Shown piece by piece: positions 1-7,346 of a stretch of 48,462 nucleotides of DNA. The stretch is from Streptomyces purpureus. Its GTDB lineage: Bacteria > Actinomycetota > Actinomycetes > Streptomycetales > Streptomycetaceae. Position 1 is the stretch's first letter; every line of letters begins with the position of its first letter. The translations under genes and the position numbers were made by a program. Location of the stretch: NCBI RefSeq assembly GCF_014648195.1, contig NZ_BMQQ01000040.1, positions 1 to 48,462 of the forward strand, given 5' to 3'. The notes under the pieces are model-generated. The model was not told the DNA's origin. It saw nothing but the letters and a program-made list of their open reading frames with translations, and ran no database searches.

Positions 1-867
1 CGCGGCATGCGCCGCGCCGGAGTCCGCTCCGTCCAACCCGGCATCGAATCCCTCTCCACCGAAGGACTCCGCCTCCTGAAAAAGGGCGCCACCGCCTACC
101 AGAACGTACGCTTCCTCCTCGGCTGCGCCGAGTTCGGTGTGCTCCCGGTGTGGAACATCCTGACCGACTATCCGAACGAGACGCCCGAGTCGATGCTCAC
201 CCAGATCGATCTGGTGCCGTCGCTCAGCCATCTCGAACCACCGGACAACGACATCCTGACGGTGCACTTCGACCGTTTCAGCCCGTATGTGGAGTACCCG
301 GATTCGTACGGCCTGTCCCTGTCCCGCCCGCTGCCGGGATACCGCCATGTGTATCCGCAGCTCTCCGACGAGGACCTGTGGAACATCGCCTACCACTTCG
401 AGGGCGAATTCCCGCAGGACGAGCGCAACGCCGGGATCCGCCGGCTTCTCGCGGCCCGGGTGAGCCTGTGGCGGGCGCATCACGACGAGGCCCGGTTCAG
501 CTACCGGCTCGGCTTCGACTCGGTCGCGCTCCACGACCACCGCCCCGGACTTCCGACCCGCGACACCGTCCTGACCGGCGACGACGCACGGCTCTTCCGG
601 GTGCTCATCGGCGGCGCCCGGCACCGGGACATCCAGTCCCGGGGCTGGGCCGGGGAGCGCTGGGAGGACGCGCTACGCCGTCTTGAGCAGTGGCGGCGCG
701 ACCGGTGGGTGTTCGCCGAGGGGACGAAGGTCATCGCCCTGGCGGTGCGGGAACAGCCCTCCGCCTACCGCCGACCGCCGGCCAAGGGCACCCCGAAACG
801 GGCCCGTACGCCGGTGTCGGTGACGCTCATCGCCCGGCCGCCGGCGCCGTCCGAGCGTGCTGGCTGA
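1..867 (+). CDS. RiPP-maturation radical SAM protein, C-terminal part (5' end outside window)
   Basis: The frame is open from the first base, so the start and the CxxxCxxC cluster region lie upstream of the window. The visible part resembles the end of the radical SAM barrel and the C-terminal region of cobalamin-binding radical SAM enzymes that mature ribosomal peptides: G-I-E-S-L-S, then L-L-K-K-G-A-T, then the N-I-L-T-D-Y-P-N-E-T segment. The last 50 residues are basic and proline-rich with no clear domain. Family members modify a precursor peptide, often by C-methylation. No precursor gene is visible downstream, so the rest of the cluster should lie to the left. Family assignment is by remembered motif and is fairly secure; the reaction is not established. 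Confidence 0.75.
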   Translation, partial: RGMRRAGVRSVQPGIESLSTEGLRLLKKGATAYQNVRFLLGCAEFGVLPVWNILTDYPNETPESMLTQIDLVPSLSHLEPPDNDILTVHFDRFSPYVEYPDSYGLSLSRPLPGYRHVYPQLSDEDLWNIAYHFEGEFPQDERNAGIRRLLAARVSLWRAHHDEARFSYRLGFDSVALHDHRPGLPTRDTVLTGDDARLFRVLIGGARHRDIQSRGWAGERWEDALRRLEQWRRDRWVFAEGTKVIALAVREQPSAYRRPPAKGTPKRARTPVSVTLIARPPAPSERAG

Positions 868-961
868 AACGTAGCGGTTCGCCATAAACCACTTTCAATC
901 ACCCCCCTGGGTCGCGGTACTTGTAGGGGGCGTCCCGAACCCCGAACGGAAGCTGGACACC

Positions 962-1498
962 ATGAACACGCCCCCCACCGAGGACCATCCGCCCTCCTGC
1001 CGCGACCTCGTCGGCCTCCTCGCCCAGACCGACCGGCGCGCCGCCTACGCGGCTCTCGCGCTGGGTGCGACGACGGTGGCCGAGGTCGCCGAGCGGGCGG
1101 GGCTCCGCCAGCCTGCCGCCGCCGTGGCGCTGCAGAAGCTGGCGGACGGGAAGGTCGCCGCCTTCGACGCCGAACGCCGTACGTACACGCTGCTGGACGA
1201 CACCTTCCGGCTCGCCGTGCAGGCCGAGGTCCGGGTCTCCGGCCGGGGCGGCGGAGACGGCGCCGGCTCGTACTTCCGGCGCGGCCGACTGACCTCCATC
1301 CCCGGCAAGGCGGAGGTCCGCGGCCGCGTGCTGGCCGTCGTGGCCGACTCCTTCGAGCCCGGGGTGACGTACTCGGAGGCGAAGGTCAACGCGATCTGCG
1401 GCGAATGGCTGGACGACTGGGTGAGTCTGCGGCGCGCCCTGGTGGACGAGGGGCTGCTGCGCAGGAACGGGGCCGGTACGACCTACGAGCGCGTCTGA
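962..1498 (+). CDS. DUF2087-domain transcriptional regulator with N-terminal winged helix
   Basis: The protein has 178 residues. Residues 15-75 look like an ArsR-like winged helix (V-A-E-V-A-E-R-A-G-L-R-Q-P-A, then a wing). Residues 105-178 match the DUF2087 pattern: G-R-L-T-S-I-P-G-K-A-E-V-R at its start and W-x-S-L-R-R-A-L-V-D-E-G-L-L-R at its end. It is probably a DNA- or RNA-binding regulator; its target is unknown. The ATG follows CGGAAG at about 10 nt. The M17 peptidase gene starts 12 bp after its stop, so the two are probably cotranscribed. The 94 bp upstream separate it from the radical SAM gene, so membership of the same cluster is uncertain. Confidence 0.7.
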   Translation: MNTPPTEDHPPSCRDLVGLLAQTDRRAAYAALALGATTVAEVAERAGLRQPAAAVALQKLADGKVAAFDAERRTYTLLDDTFRLAVQAEVRVSGRGGGDGAGSYFRRGRLTSIPGKAEVRGRVLAVVADSFEPGVTYSEAKVNAICGEWLDDWVSLRRALVDEGLLRRNGAGTTYERV

Positions 1499-1510
1499 CG
1501 GGTCGGCCGG

Positions 1511-2938
1511 ATGGCGCCCGTCTCGGCCGGTGACGACCGTACGCCCGCGGACGTCACCGCCCGCCCCTGGTACGCGGGCACGCCCGCGAGCGTGTTCTGC
1601 CGTCGCCGCGGGTTCGTCGCCCGGCCCGGGCAGGTCGTCGCCGAGCCGTCGTCGGACGGCCGCTCGGTGGTCCTGAACGTCGGTCTCGGCCCGGCCGGTT
1701 CGGCGACGGCGGCCACGTTCCGGCGCGCGGCGGCGGCGGCCGTACGGGCGGTGGGACCGGCGCGTACCCTCCGGCTCGATCTCGCCCTGGCGCAGGGCGG
1801 GTCCATGCCCACAGCCGACCGGGTCCGCGCCGTGACGGAGGGCGCGGCGCTCGCCTCGTACCGCTTCGACGCGTACCGCTCGAAGAGACCCGGCCCCCCG
1901 CCGCCCGAGGTGATCGTGGCGACCTCCGGCTCCCCGGCCGAGCCCCTGGCCCTCGCCGAGGCGCTCGCCGTCGCCGACGGCACCTGCCTGGCCCGGGATT
2001 TCGTCAACTGCCCGCCGGGGGTGCTGACACCGACCCGGTTCGCGCAGCGGATCGAGCACCTCGCCCGCTCGGCCGGGCTGAGCTGCACGGTCCACGAGGG
2101 GCGCGGCCTGGCCCGGCTCGGCCTCGCCGGTCTTGCGGCGGTGGCCCGGGGCTCCCATGAACCGGCCCGGTACGTGGAGCTGGCGTACACGCCGCCCGGC
2201 GGGTCGTCGGCGCCCCCGCTCACCCTGGTCGGCAAGGGTGTGACGTTCGACTCGGGCGGGCTCTCCCTCAAGCCGCCGGGCCAGATGCACGCGATGAAGT
2301 CCGACATGGGCGGCGCCGCCGCGGTCGTCGGCGCGCTCGCCGCGCTGCCCCGGCTCGCCCTGCCGGTGCCCGTCCGGGCCTGTCTGCCGCTGGTGGAGAA
2401 CATGCCGGGCGGCGGGGCGCTGCGGGTGGGCGATGTCGTACGGCACCTCGACGGTACGACCACGGAGATCACCCACACCGACAACGAAGGCCGGCTGGTC
2501 CTGGCCGACGTCCTGGTCCGGGCGGCGCGGGAGGGCCGTGGCGGTCCGGTGATCGACGTGGCCACCCTCACCTCTGCGGCCGTCCACACACTCGGCACCC
2601 GCACCGGCGTCCTGTTCGCCTCCGACACCGCGCTGGCCGAGCGGCTCCTCTCGGCCGCCGAGCGCGCGGGCGAGTCCCTCTGCCGGCTCCCGCTGCTGGC
2701 GCACGAGCGCCGCCACCTGCACTCGCCGGTGGCCGACCGCGTCAACTGCTCCCACCGCCACGGCGACACGGTCCAGGCGGCGCTCTTCCTCCAGGACTTC
2801 GTCCCGGCGGGCACCGCCTGGGCACATCTCGACATCGGCGGCCCGGCCTACAACGACGAGGGCCCCTACGACGAAGTCCCGCACGGCGGCACGGGCTTCG
2901 GGGTCCGAACGCTCCTCGAGACGCTCCGCGGCCGGTGA
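1511..2938 (+). CDS. M17 leucyl aminopeptidase family protein
   Basis: A metallo-aminopeptidase of 475 residues, close to the family length of about 480-500, that would release N-terminal residues from peptides in the cytoplasm. The diagnostic dizinc centre is present: V-G-K-G-V-T-F-D-S-G-G (Lys and Asp ligands), M-K-S-D-M-G-G (Asp), and T-D-N-E-G-R-L-V-L. The last motif has Asn where the family usually has Ala (T-D-A-E-G-R). The N-terminal 160 residues form the less conserved macro-like domain. No strong Shine-Dalgarno precedes the ATG, which fits coupling to the regulator gene 12 bp upstream. It could be a leader peptidase for the adjacent RiPP locus, but that rests only on proximity. Confidence 0.85.
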   Translation: MAPVSAGDDRTPADVTARPWYAGTPASVFCRRRGFVARPGQVVAEPSSDGRSVVLNVGLGPAGSATAATFRRAAAAAVRAVGPARTLRLDLALAQGGSMPTADRVRAVTEGAALASYRFDAYRSKRPGPPPPEVIVATSGSPAEPLALAEALAVADGTCLARDFVNCPPGVLTPTRFAQRIEHLARSAGLSCTVHEGRGLARLGLAGLAAVARGSHEPARYVELAYTPPGGSSAPPLTLVGKGVTFDSGGLSLKPPGQMHAMKSDMGGAAAVVGALAALPRLALPVPVRACLPLVENMPGGGALRVGDVVRHLDGTTTEITHTDNEGRLVLADVLVRAAREGRGGPVIDVATLTSAAVHTLGTRTGVLFASDTALAERLLSAAERAGESLCRLPLLAHERRHLHSPVADRVNCSHRHGDTVQAALFLQDFVPAGTAWAHLDIGGPAYNDEGPYDEVPHGGTGFGVRTLLETLRGR

Positions 2939-2941
2939 GGT

Positions 2942-3502
2942 TCAGGCGAGCGCGGCGTCGACCAGCCGTCCGACGGCCTCGGCGTCCACGTCCTCGCCGC
3001 CCGCGACCAGCCGTTCGAAGACCAGCCCGTCGACGCAGGCCAGCAGGGTCACCGTACGCCCCTCCGCGTCGGGGACGCCCTGTCCGGCCAGGAAGTCCCG
3101 TACGACCGCCCGGCCGCGGTTCTCGCGCGGCGCCATGATCTCCCGCAGCACCGGCTGGTGCACGCTCTCCACGGCGCAGGCGTAGCGCGCCAGCGACCGC
3201 CGCCGCCCCTCCCCCACCAGCCGCGCGCGGCTGAAGGCGACGAGCGCCGCGGTGAGTTCGGCGGCGTCCGCGGGGGCGGGCGCCTGACTTCCGGCGGCCT
3301 CCAGCTCCGCCTGGTCCCGCTCCACCAGGCGCCGTACGAGCGCGGTCAGCAGCGCCGCGCGGGTGCGGAAGTAGGCGGAGGTGGTCCCGGCGGGCAATCC
3401 GGCGGCGGCGTCGACGGCGCGGTGGGTGAGAGCCCGGAGCCCGCCGTCGGCGAGGACCTCGACGGCGGCGTCGGCGAGGACGGTACGGCGATCCTTGGTC
3501 AC
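2942..3502 (-). CDS. TetR family transcriptional regulator
   Basis: A 186-residue protein. Residues 1-55 carry a TetR helix-turn-helix: R-R-T-V-L-A-D-A-A-V-E-V-L-A, then G-L-R-A-L-T-H-R-A-V-D-A-A-A-G-L, then Y-F-R-T-R-A-A-L-L. The remainder is a helical ligand-binding domain. It starts with GTG at 3502 and ends 3 bp from the end of the M17 gene. It is divergent from the FAD monooxygenase gene, with two copies of a palindrome in the shared 90-bp gap. By context it most likely represses the monooxygenase and itself; the ligand is unknown. Confidence 0.85.
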   Translation of the reverse strand: MTKDRRTVLADAAVEVLADGGLRALTHRAVDAAAGLPAGTTSAYFRTRAALLTALVRRLVERDQAELEAAGSQAPAPADAAELTAALVAFSRARLVGEGRRRSLARYACAVESVHQPVLREIMAPRENRGRAVVRDFLAGQGVPDAEGRTVTLLACVDGLVFERLVAGGEDVDAEAVGRLVDAALA

Positions 3503-3509
3503 CCCACCT

Positions 3510-3555
3510 TTCTACACCTGTAGGCGGCGGGAGTAGCCTTTCTACATCCGTAGAA
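3510..3555. promoter_or_regulatory. Duplicated palindromic operator between tetR and FAD monooxygenase
   Basis: Two related inverted repeats lie in the divergent gap. The right copy (3540-3555) is TTCTAC-N4-GTAGAA, perfect over six bases per arm. The left copy (3510-3523) is TTCTAC-N4-GTAG and loses the last two matching bases. Their centres are 30 bp apart, about three helical turns, so two dimers could sit on one DNA face. The left copy lies just upstream of the tetR start, the right one about 40 bp before the monooxygenase start. The size and spacing fit a TetR binding pair; that this particular TetR binds here is inference. Confidence 0.7.
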
Positions 3556-3592
3556 GACATTGCGGCCGTCGGGCCGTGGATCGGAGGAGACC

Positions 3593-4753
3593 GTGCACCC
3601 CGGAACAGCGGTGGTCGTCGGCGGCGGCATCGGCGGACTCGCGGCGGCCCTCGGGCTCCTGCGGGTCGGCTGGCGGGTCACCGTCGTCGAGCGCGCGCCG
3701 GTCCTCGACGACGCGGGCGCGGGCATCTCGCTCGCCGCCAACGGCCTGCGGGCCCTGGACGCCCTCGGCGCCGGTCCGCAGATCCGCGCGGCCGCACACC
3801 GCCAGCTCACCGGCGCCACCCGCACCCCCTCGGGCCGCCTGCTGGCCCGGATGGACGGCGAGGCCCTCGAACGCGCCCTGGGCTCCCCGATCGTGGGCAT
3901 CCCCCGCGCCACGCTCCACCGCCAGCTGCGCGCGCCCCTGCCCGAAGGAACCCTGCGCATCGCCGAGGTCCTCTCCGTCGACGCCGCCTCCGGCCGGGTG
4001 ACCACCACCGAAGGCACTCTGGACGCCGAGCTGGTCGTCGCGGCCGACGGCATCGGCAGCCGGGTCCGTACGGCCCTCCTCCCCGATGCCCCCGGCCCGT
4101 CCCACAGCGGCTCCACCGTCCTGCGCGCGATCACGCGCGACGCCGTCCCGGCGGCCGGCGACTTCGAACTGACCTGGGGCCGGGGCGAGGAGTTCGGCCA
4201 CATCAGGTTCGCGGACGGCCGCGCCGAGTGGCACGCGGTCCTCAACTCCCCGGCCGGGGTGCGCTTCCCCGACCCGCTGGCCGAGCTCCACCGCCGCTTC
4301 AGCGGCTGGCACCCCCCGATCCCGCAGCTCCTGGCGGCGACCGACCCGGCCGCCGTCCTCCACCACGACGTGGCCGAACTGGCCACTCCCTTGCCTACGT
4401 TCACCGGCGGCCGGGTCGCCCTGCTCGGCGACGCCGCCCATGCGATGACCCCGCATCTGGGGCAGGGCGCCTGCCAGGCCCTGGAGGATGCGGCGACCCT
4501 GGCGGCCGTCGTGGCCGCCGCACCCGACTGCCGTACCGCGCTTGCCTGTTACGACGCCGCCCGCCGACCGCGCAGCCAGGCGGTGGCCCTCGCGGCGCGC
4601 CGGGCGGGCCGGATGGGCCAGCAGCTCGCGCATCCGCTGGGCGTGGCCCTGCGGAACACGGCGATGCGCCTGACCCCGTCGGGCGTGGCCGTCCGCGCGA
4701 TCCTGCGCCATGCGGACTGGACGCCACCCACCTTGCACACAGCCGCGAGTTGA
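3593..4753 (+). CDS. FAD-dependent monooxygenase (aromatic hydroxylase type)
   Basis: A group-A flavin monooxygenase of 386 residues that would hydroxylate an aromatic or polyketide-like substrate using NAD(P)H and oxygen. Near the N-terminus is the Rossmann fingerprint V-V-G-G-G-I-G-G-L-A-A-A-L followed by V-V-E-R. In the middle lies V-A-A-D-G-I-G-S-R-V-R (DG motif). Near residue 285 lies R-V-A-L-L-G-D-A-A-H-A-M-T-P (GD motif), followed by G-Q-G-A-C-Q-A-L-E-D-A. I chose the GTG at 3593 because TCGGAGGAGA sits directly before it; the upstream in-frame codon at 3560 has no ribosome site and would leave less room for the promoter. It is probably controlled by the divergent TetR. Confidence 0.85.
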   Translation: MHPGTAVVVGGGIGGLAAALGLLRVGWRVTVVERAPVLDDAGAGISLAANGLRALDALGAGPQIRAAAHRQLTGATRTPSGRLLARMDGEALERALGSPIVGIPRATLHRQLRAPLPEGTLRIAEVLSVDAASGRVTTTEGTLDAELVVAADGIGSRVRTALLPDAPGPSHSGSTVLRAITRDAVPAAGDFELTWGRGEEFGHIRFADGRAEWHAVLNSPAGVRFPDPLAELHRRFSGWHPPIPQLLAATDPAAVLHHDVAELATPLPTFTGGRVALLGDAAHAMTPHLGQGACQALEDAATLAAVVAAAPDCRTALACYDAARRPRSQAVALAARRAGRMGQQLAHPLGVALRNTAMRLTPSGVAVRAILRHADWTPPTLHTAAS

Positions 4754-4763
4754 AGAGTGTTCG

Positions 4764-4793
4764 TTGACAGGGGGAGCGAGGGCTGGTTCTAAT
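4764..4793 (+). promoter_or_regulatory. Strong housekeeping-type promoter with long leader
   Basis: TTGACA (4764-4769) is followed after 18 bp by TCTAAT (4788-4793), close to the HrdB consensus. Transcription would start near 4800 and give an untranslated leader of about 230 nt before the fusion gene at 5034. The leader holds a pyrimidine run around 4968-4988 and several short GC-rich inverted segments. A short frame from ATG 4792 to 4899 lies within it but has no good ribosome site. Confidence 0.6.
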
Positions 4794-5033
4794 GATCCGC
4801 GTGCCGCGTGGCGCCGATCAAAGAGAAGTGGGCAGATCGGCAGCCGGGCGAGCACCTTCACTCAGGGACCACGTCATGAGTTCACACATCACGGGCTGAG
4901 CCCGACCTCGGCGCGCCCCCGCGTACGCACAGCTCATAGGCAGCTCGTACCCCGGCGCGCGCGCACTCTCTTCCCTTCCTTTTCTTTTGAGCGGCCTCCT
5001 GCGCCGCTCCGCGTCCGGAGAGACAGCACACCC

Positions 5034-5933
5034 GTGCCCACTTCGTTCAATCAGTCCGTGATCGACGAGTTCCGCGCCAACGGCGGCAAGGTCGGCGGCC
5101 CCTTCGAGGGCGGCGATCTGCTCCTGCTGACCACGACCGGCGCCCGCTCGGGCCGCGAGCACACCACTCCCCTCGGCTACGTCCGCCATGAGGGCCTGCT
5201 CCTGATCGTCGCCTCGGCGGCCGGCGCCCCGCACCACCCCGCCTGGTACCACAACCTCCTCGCCCACCCCGTGGTGCGCGTGGAGCTCGGCACCGAGGGG
5301 TTCGAGGCGGTCGCCGTCCCCGCCGAAGGCGACCGCCGTACCGAGCTGTTCGCCCATGTCGTCCGCGCCGAACCGGGCTACGGCGAGTACCAGCGGAACA
5401 CCACCCGCCCACTGCCGGTCGTCGTCCTGGAGCGCTCCGACCCTCCTGCGGACGCCCCGCGCGAGATCAGGACCGTGGCCGACAAGCTCCTTGAGGTGCA
5501 CGCCTGGCTGCGCGCCCAGCTCGACCACGTACGCGCCGAGGCCACGGCCCACTTCGCCGCCCGCTCCGCCCACACCGGCCCGGGCACACCCCCGGCCCCC
5601 GGCCTCGGCCTCCAGCTCCGCCAGCACTGCCTGGCGTTCTGCGAGTCACTGGAGTTCCACCACATCAGCGAGGACACCCACGTGTTCCCGGCCCTCGCCG
5701 AGCGCCACCCGCACCTGGCCGACGCCTTCGCCCGCCTGCGCGCCGAACACGCCACGGTCACCCGCGTCAACGGCGAGCTCCTCACCCTCCTCGCCGACCT
5801 CGCCACGGCGGACCCCGCCCACTTCCTCACCGAACTGGACCGCATGACCGAGGAACTGCGCGCCCACCTCGCCTTCGAGGAGCAGACGATCCTGCCCCTC
5901 CTCGCCGAGATCCGCCTGCCCACCGCCCCATGA
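5034..5933 (+). CDS. Ddn-like deazaflavin (F420) nitroreductase fused to a hemerythrin domain
   Basis: A two-domain protein of 299 residues. Residues 1-130 match the deazaflavin-dependent nitroreductase family: G-D-L-L-L-L-T-T-T-G-A-R-S-G, H-P-A-W-Y-H-N-L-L-A-H-P and the E-Y-Q-R motif. Residues about 145-295 are a four-helix hemerythrin-like domain with H-A-W-L, F-H-H-I-S-E-D, E-H-A-T-V and H-L-A-F-E-E, which would supply a di-iron site. Together they suggest F420H2-linked reduction coupled to oxygen or NO sensing or binding; that coupling is inference. The GTG at 5034 is chosen because the recognisable domain begins there and GGAGAG lies upstream. The same frame extends upstream but shows no family similarity. 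Confidence 0.8.
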   Translation: MPTSFNQSVIDEFRANGGKVGGPFEGGDLLLLTTTGARSGREHTTPLGYVRHEGLLLIVASAAGAPHHPAWYHNLLAHPVVRVELGTEGFEAVAVPAEGDRRTELFAHVVRAEPGYGEYQRNTTRPLPVVVLERSDPPADAPREIRTVADKLLEVHAWLRAQLDHVRAEATAHFAARSAHTGPGTPPAPGLGLQLRQHCLAFCESLEFHHISEDTHVFPALAERHPHLADAFARLRAEHATVTRVNGELLTLLADLATADPAHFLTELDRMTEELRAHLAFEEQTILPLLAEIRLPTAP

Positions 5934-5941
5934 GACGCGAA

Positions 5942-5961
5942 CCGGCCCCACCCGGGGCCGG
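5942..5961 (+). terminator. Hairpin terminator after the fusion gene
   Basis: An 8-bp perfect stem CCGGCCCC/GGGGCCGG with a 4-nt loop begins 9 bp after the stop codon. There is no U-tract, as is common for Streptomyces terminators. Confidence 0.6.
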
Positions 5962-5966
5962 AAACG

Positions 5967-6005
5967 CGAGATCCCGCCCGATCGTGATGATCGGACGGGA
6001 TCTCG
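5967..6005 (-). terminator. Terminator downstream of tRNA-Ala
   Basis: A 17-bp stem with one mismatch (5967-5983 with 5989-6005) and a 5-nt loop lies 8 bp from the 3' end of the tRNA, on its transcribed side. It could also back up the terminator of the converging fusion gene. Confidence 0.65.
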
Positions 6006-6013
6006 TCGTGCGC

Positions 6014-6090
6014 TGGTGGACCTGTGGGGATTTGAACCCCAGACCCCCTCGATGCGAACGAGGTGCGCTACCAGACTGCGCCACAGGCCC
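6014..6090 (-). tRNA. tRNA-Ala (anticodon CGC), CCA encoded
   Basis: The reverse strand folds as a full cloverleaf. The acceptor stem is GGGCCUG/CAGGUCC with a G3-U70 wobble, the alanine identity element. The D stem is GCGC/GCGC. The anticodon stem is CCUCG/CGAGG with loop UUCGCAU, giving anticodon CGC (reads GCG). The T arm contains GGUUCAAAUCC, and CCA is encoded in the DNA. TAATGT about 18 bp upstream could be its -10 element. No integrase gene or duplicated 3' end is nearby. Confidence 0.95.
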
Positions 6091-6164
6091 TTGCGACGTG
6101 TGAAACATTAGCATCCCGATCGGGGTGGTCGGAAATCCGTACCCCGCCGGTCAGGCGCTGGGCC

Positions 6165-7193
6165 TCATTCGTTGGCCGCGCGCGGCCTGTCGTCGTCCTC
6201 GTACTGGTCGAAGAGCGGCGTGCGGCCGTGGTCGCGGGCGCGGCGCGGCGGCGGGGTCTGGCGCGCCGGGGGCGGCGTCGGGGCCGGGGTCGGGTCGGCC
6301 GTGGAGGAGCGGGCCGAGCTCCAGGTCTCCGGGTCCGTCACATCCACCCCACCGGTCGCCCGGGGCGCCACGGGGGCGGTGACGTACGTGGGCAGCGGGA
6401 CCGGCACCGGGTCCCAGCTGTCGCCGCGGGCCGGGCCGCGCTCGCGCTGCTGGTCGACCCACTCGGCGTGGTCGGTCTGCTCGACCAGCGCACGGCGGCC
6501 GGCCTCCTGCGGGGAGACCACGGGGGCGGGCTCGGGCTCCGGGTGGGCCGTCTCCTCGTCCGGCTCCGCGGCGTCGGCCGGACGGCGCGGGCGGCGGCTC
6601 TCACGCAGTCGCTGGGCGGCCACCTCGGCGCGGCGGCGGTCCATCACGTACACGAAGCGGCGCCGCTCCTGGCCGCGCAGATGCACGATGTACGCGCTCA
6701 GCAGCACGGCCGGGATCGCGGGCGCCCACAGGAAGGCGAGCCCGCCGACCGCGGCGACGATCGCGCCGAGCGTGAAGGCGAGGAAGAGCACGACCGTGGT
6801 GCGCCGGCGGCGGGCCAGGACCTTGCCGCGCCGGGCCCGTTCGGCCGCGGCCCGGTTCGGGCGGGGGCGGCGGGCCGGCGCGGGCGCCGGGAGCTCGATC
6901 CGCGCCTCCGTGTGGTCCGGAGGCGCGGAAAAGGCCCGGACGTCGACGGAGTCCAAACGGTCCGTCACGGCGTCCGGGTCCACGGCTGGAACCGACTCGG
7001 CGTCGCGCTCCCGCAGCTCCTTGGCGTACCGGCGCTCCATGCCCGCCCGTCCGGACAGCAGCCGGATGGCGGTGCTGAAGCGTTCCGTCGGACGAGCCTC
7101 GTTGAGCTCGTCCTGCCTGCGGAGCCACATCGGCACCAAGTAGGCGGCCCAGGCCCCGACGATGACTGCGTAGATGAGGCCGCTGCTGCTCAC
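6165..7193 (-). CDS. sepX: SepX / GlpR divisome membrane protein
   Basis: A membrane protein of 342 residues. There is an N-terminal membrane segment (about 5-24), a charged linker, two adjacent hydrophobic segments (about 133-152 and 153-171), then a basic region and a long Pro/Glu-rich tail. The N-terminal pattern (G-L-I-Y-A-V-I-V-G-A-W-A-A-Y-L-V-P) and the gene order beside glp and tRNA-Ala match the actinobacterial protein described as SepX in Streptomyces and as GlpR, the receptor of gephyrin-like Glp, in corynebacteria. Known role: stabilising the division machinery. It starts with GTG at 7193. TACGGT seven bases before it suggests a leaderless transcript. An AT-rich block lies further upstream. 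Confidence 0.85.
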   Translation of the reverse strand: MSSSGLIYAVIVGAWAAYLVPMWLRRQDELNEARPTERFSTAIRLLSGRAGMERRYAKELRERDAESVPAVDPDAVTDRLDSVDVRAFSAPPDHTEARIELPAPAPARRPRPNRAAAERARRGKVLARRRRTTVVLFLAFTLGAIVAAVGGLAFLWAPAIPAVLLSAYIVHLRGQERRRFVYVMDRRRAEVAAQRLRESRRPRRPADAAEPDEETAHPEPEPAPVVSPQEAGRRALVEQTDHAEWVDQQRERGPARGDSWDPVPVPLPTYVTAPVAPRATGGVDVTDPETWSSARSSTADPTPAPTPPPARQTPPPRRARDHGRTPLFDQYEDDDRPRAANE

Positions 7194-7346
7194 GCCTCAC
7201 ACCGTAGAGGGGTTCGCGTAGGGGCATCGGCCAATTGAGCCGGTGTGTCGCACGATCTGGCTGATATCACTGACTTTTTTTATGACTCTTCAGATCACTT
7301 GATGGTCGACCGAGGAATTAATTCGAACGTTTATGTCATTCCTGGT
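7194..7346. other. AT-rich intergenic block upstream of sepX
   Basis: Bases 7261-7340 contain only 29 G/C of 80, counted by eye, in a chromosome near 70% GC. The block holds a run of seven T, the palindrome GAATTAATTC (7315-7324), TGATATCA (7262-7269) and an AGGAAT/ATTCCT inverted repeat. It is upstream of sepX and downstream of the acetyltransferase gene. No coding frame fits. It may be a regulatory or nucleoid-protein binding region. Confidence 0.6.

Noticed and set aside
4792..4899. Possible 35-codon leader peptide (or 7-codon from 4876) in the fusion-gene leader
   Set aside because: No convincing ribosome site, no run of a regulatory amino acid, and atypical codon usage.
6014..6090. tRNA-Ala as boundary of an integrated element
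   Set aside because: No integrase, excisionase or duplicated tRNA 3' end was seen on either side.
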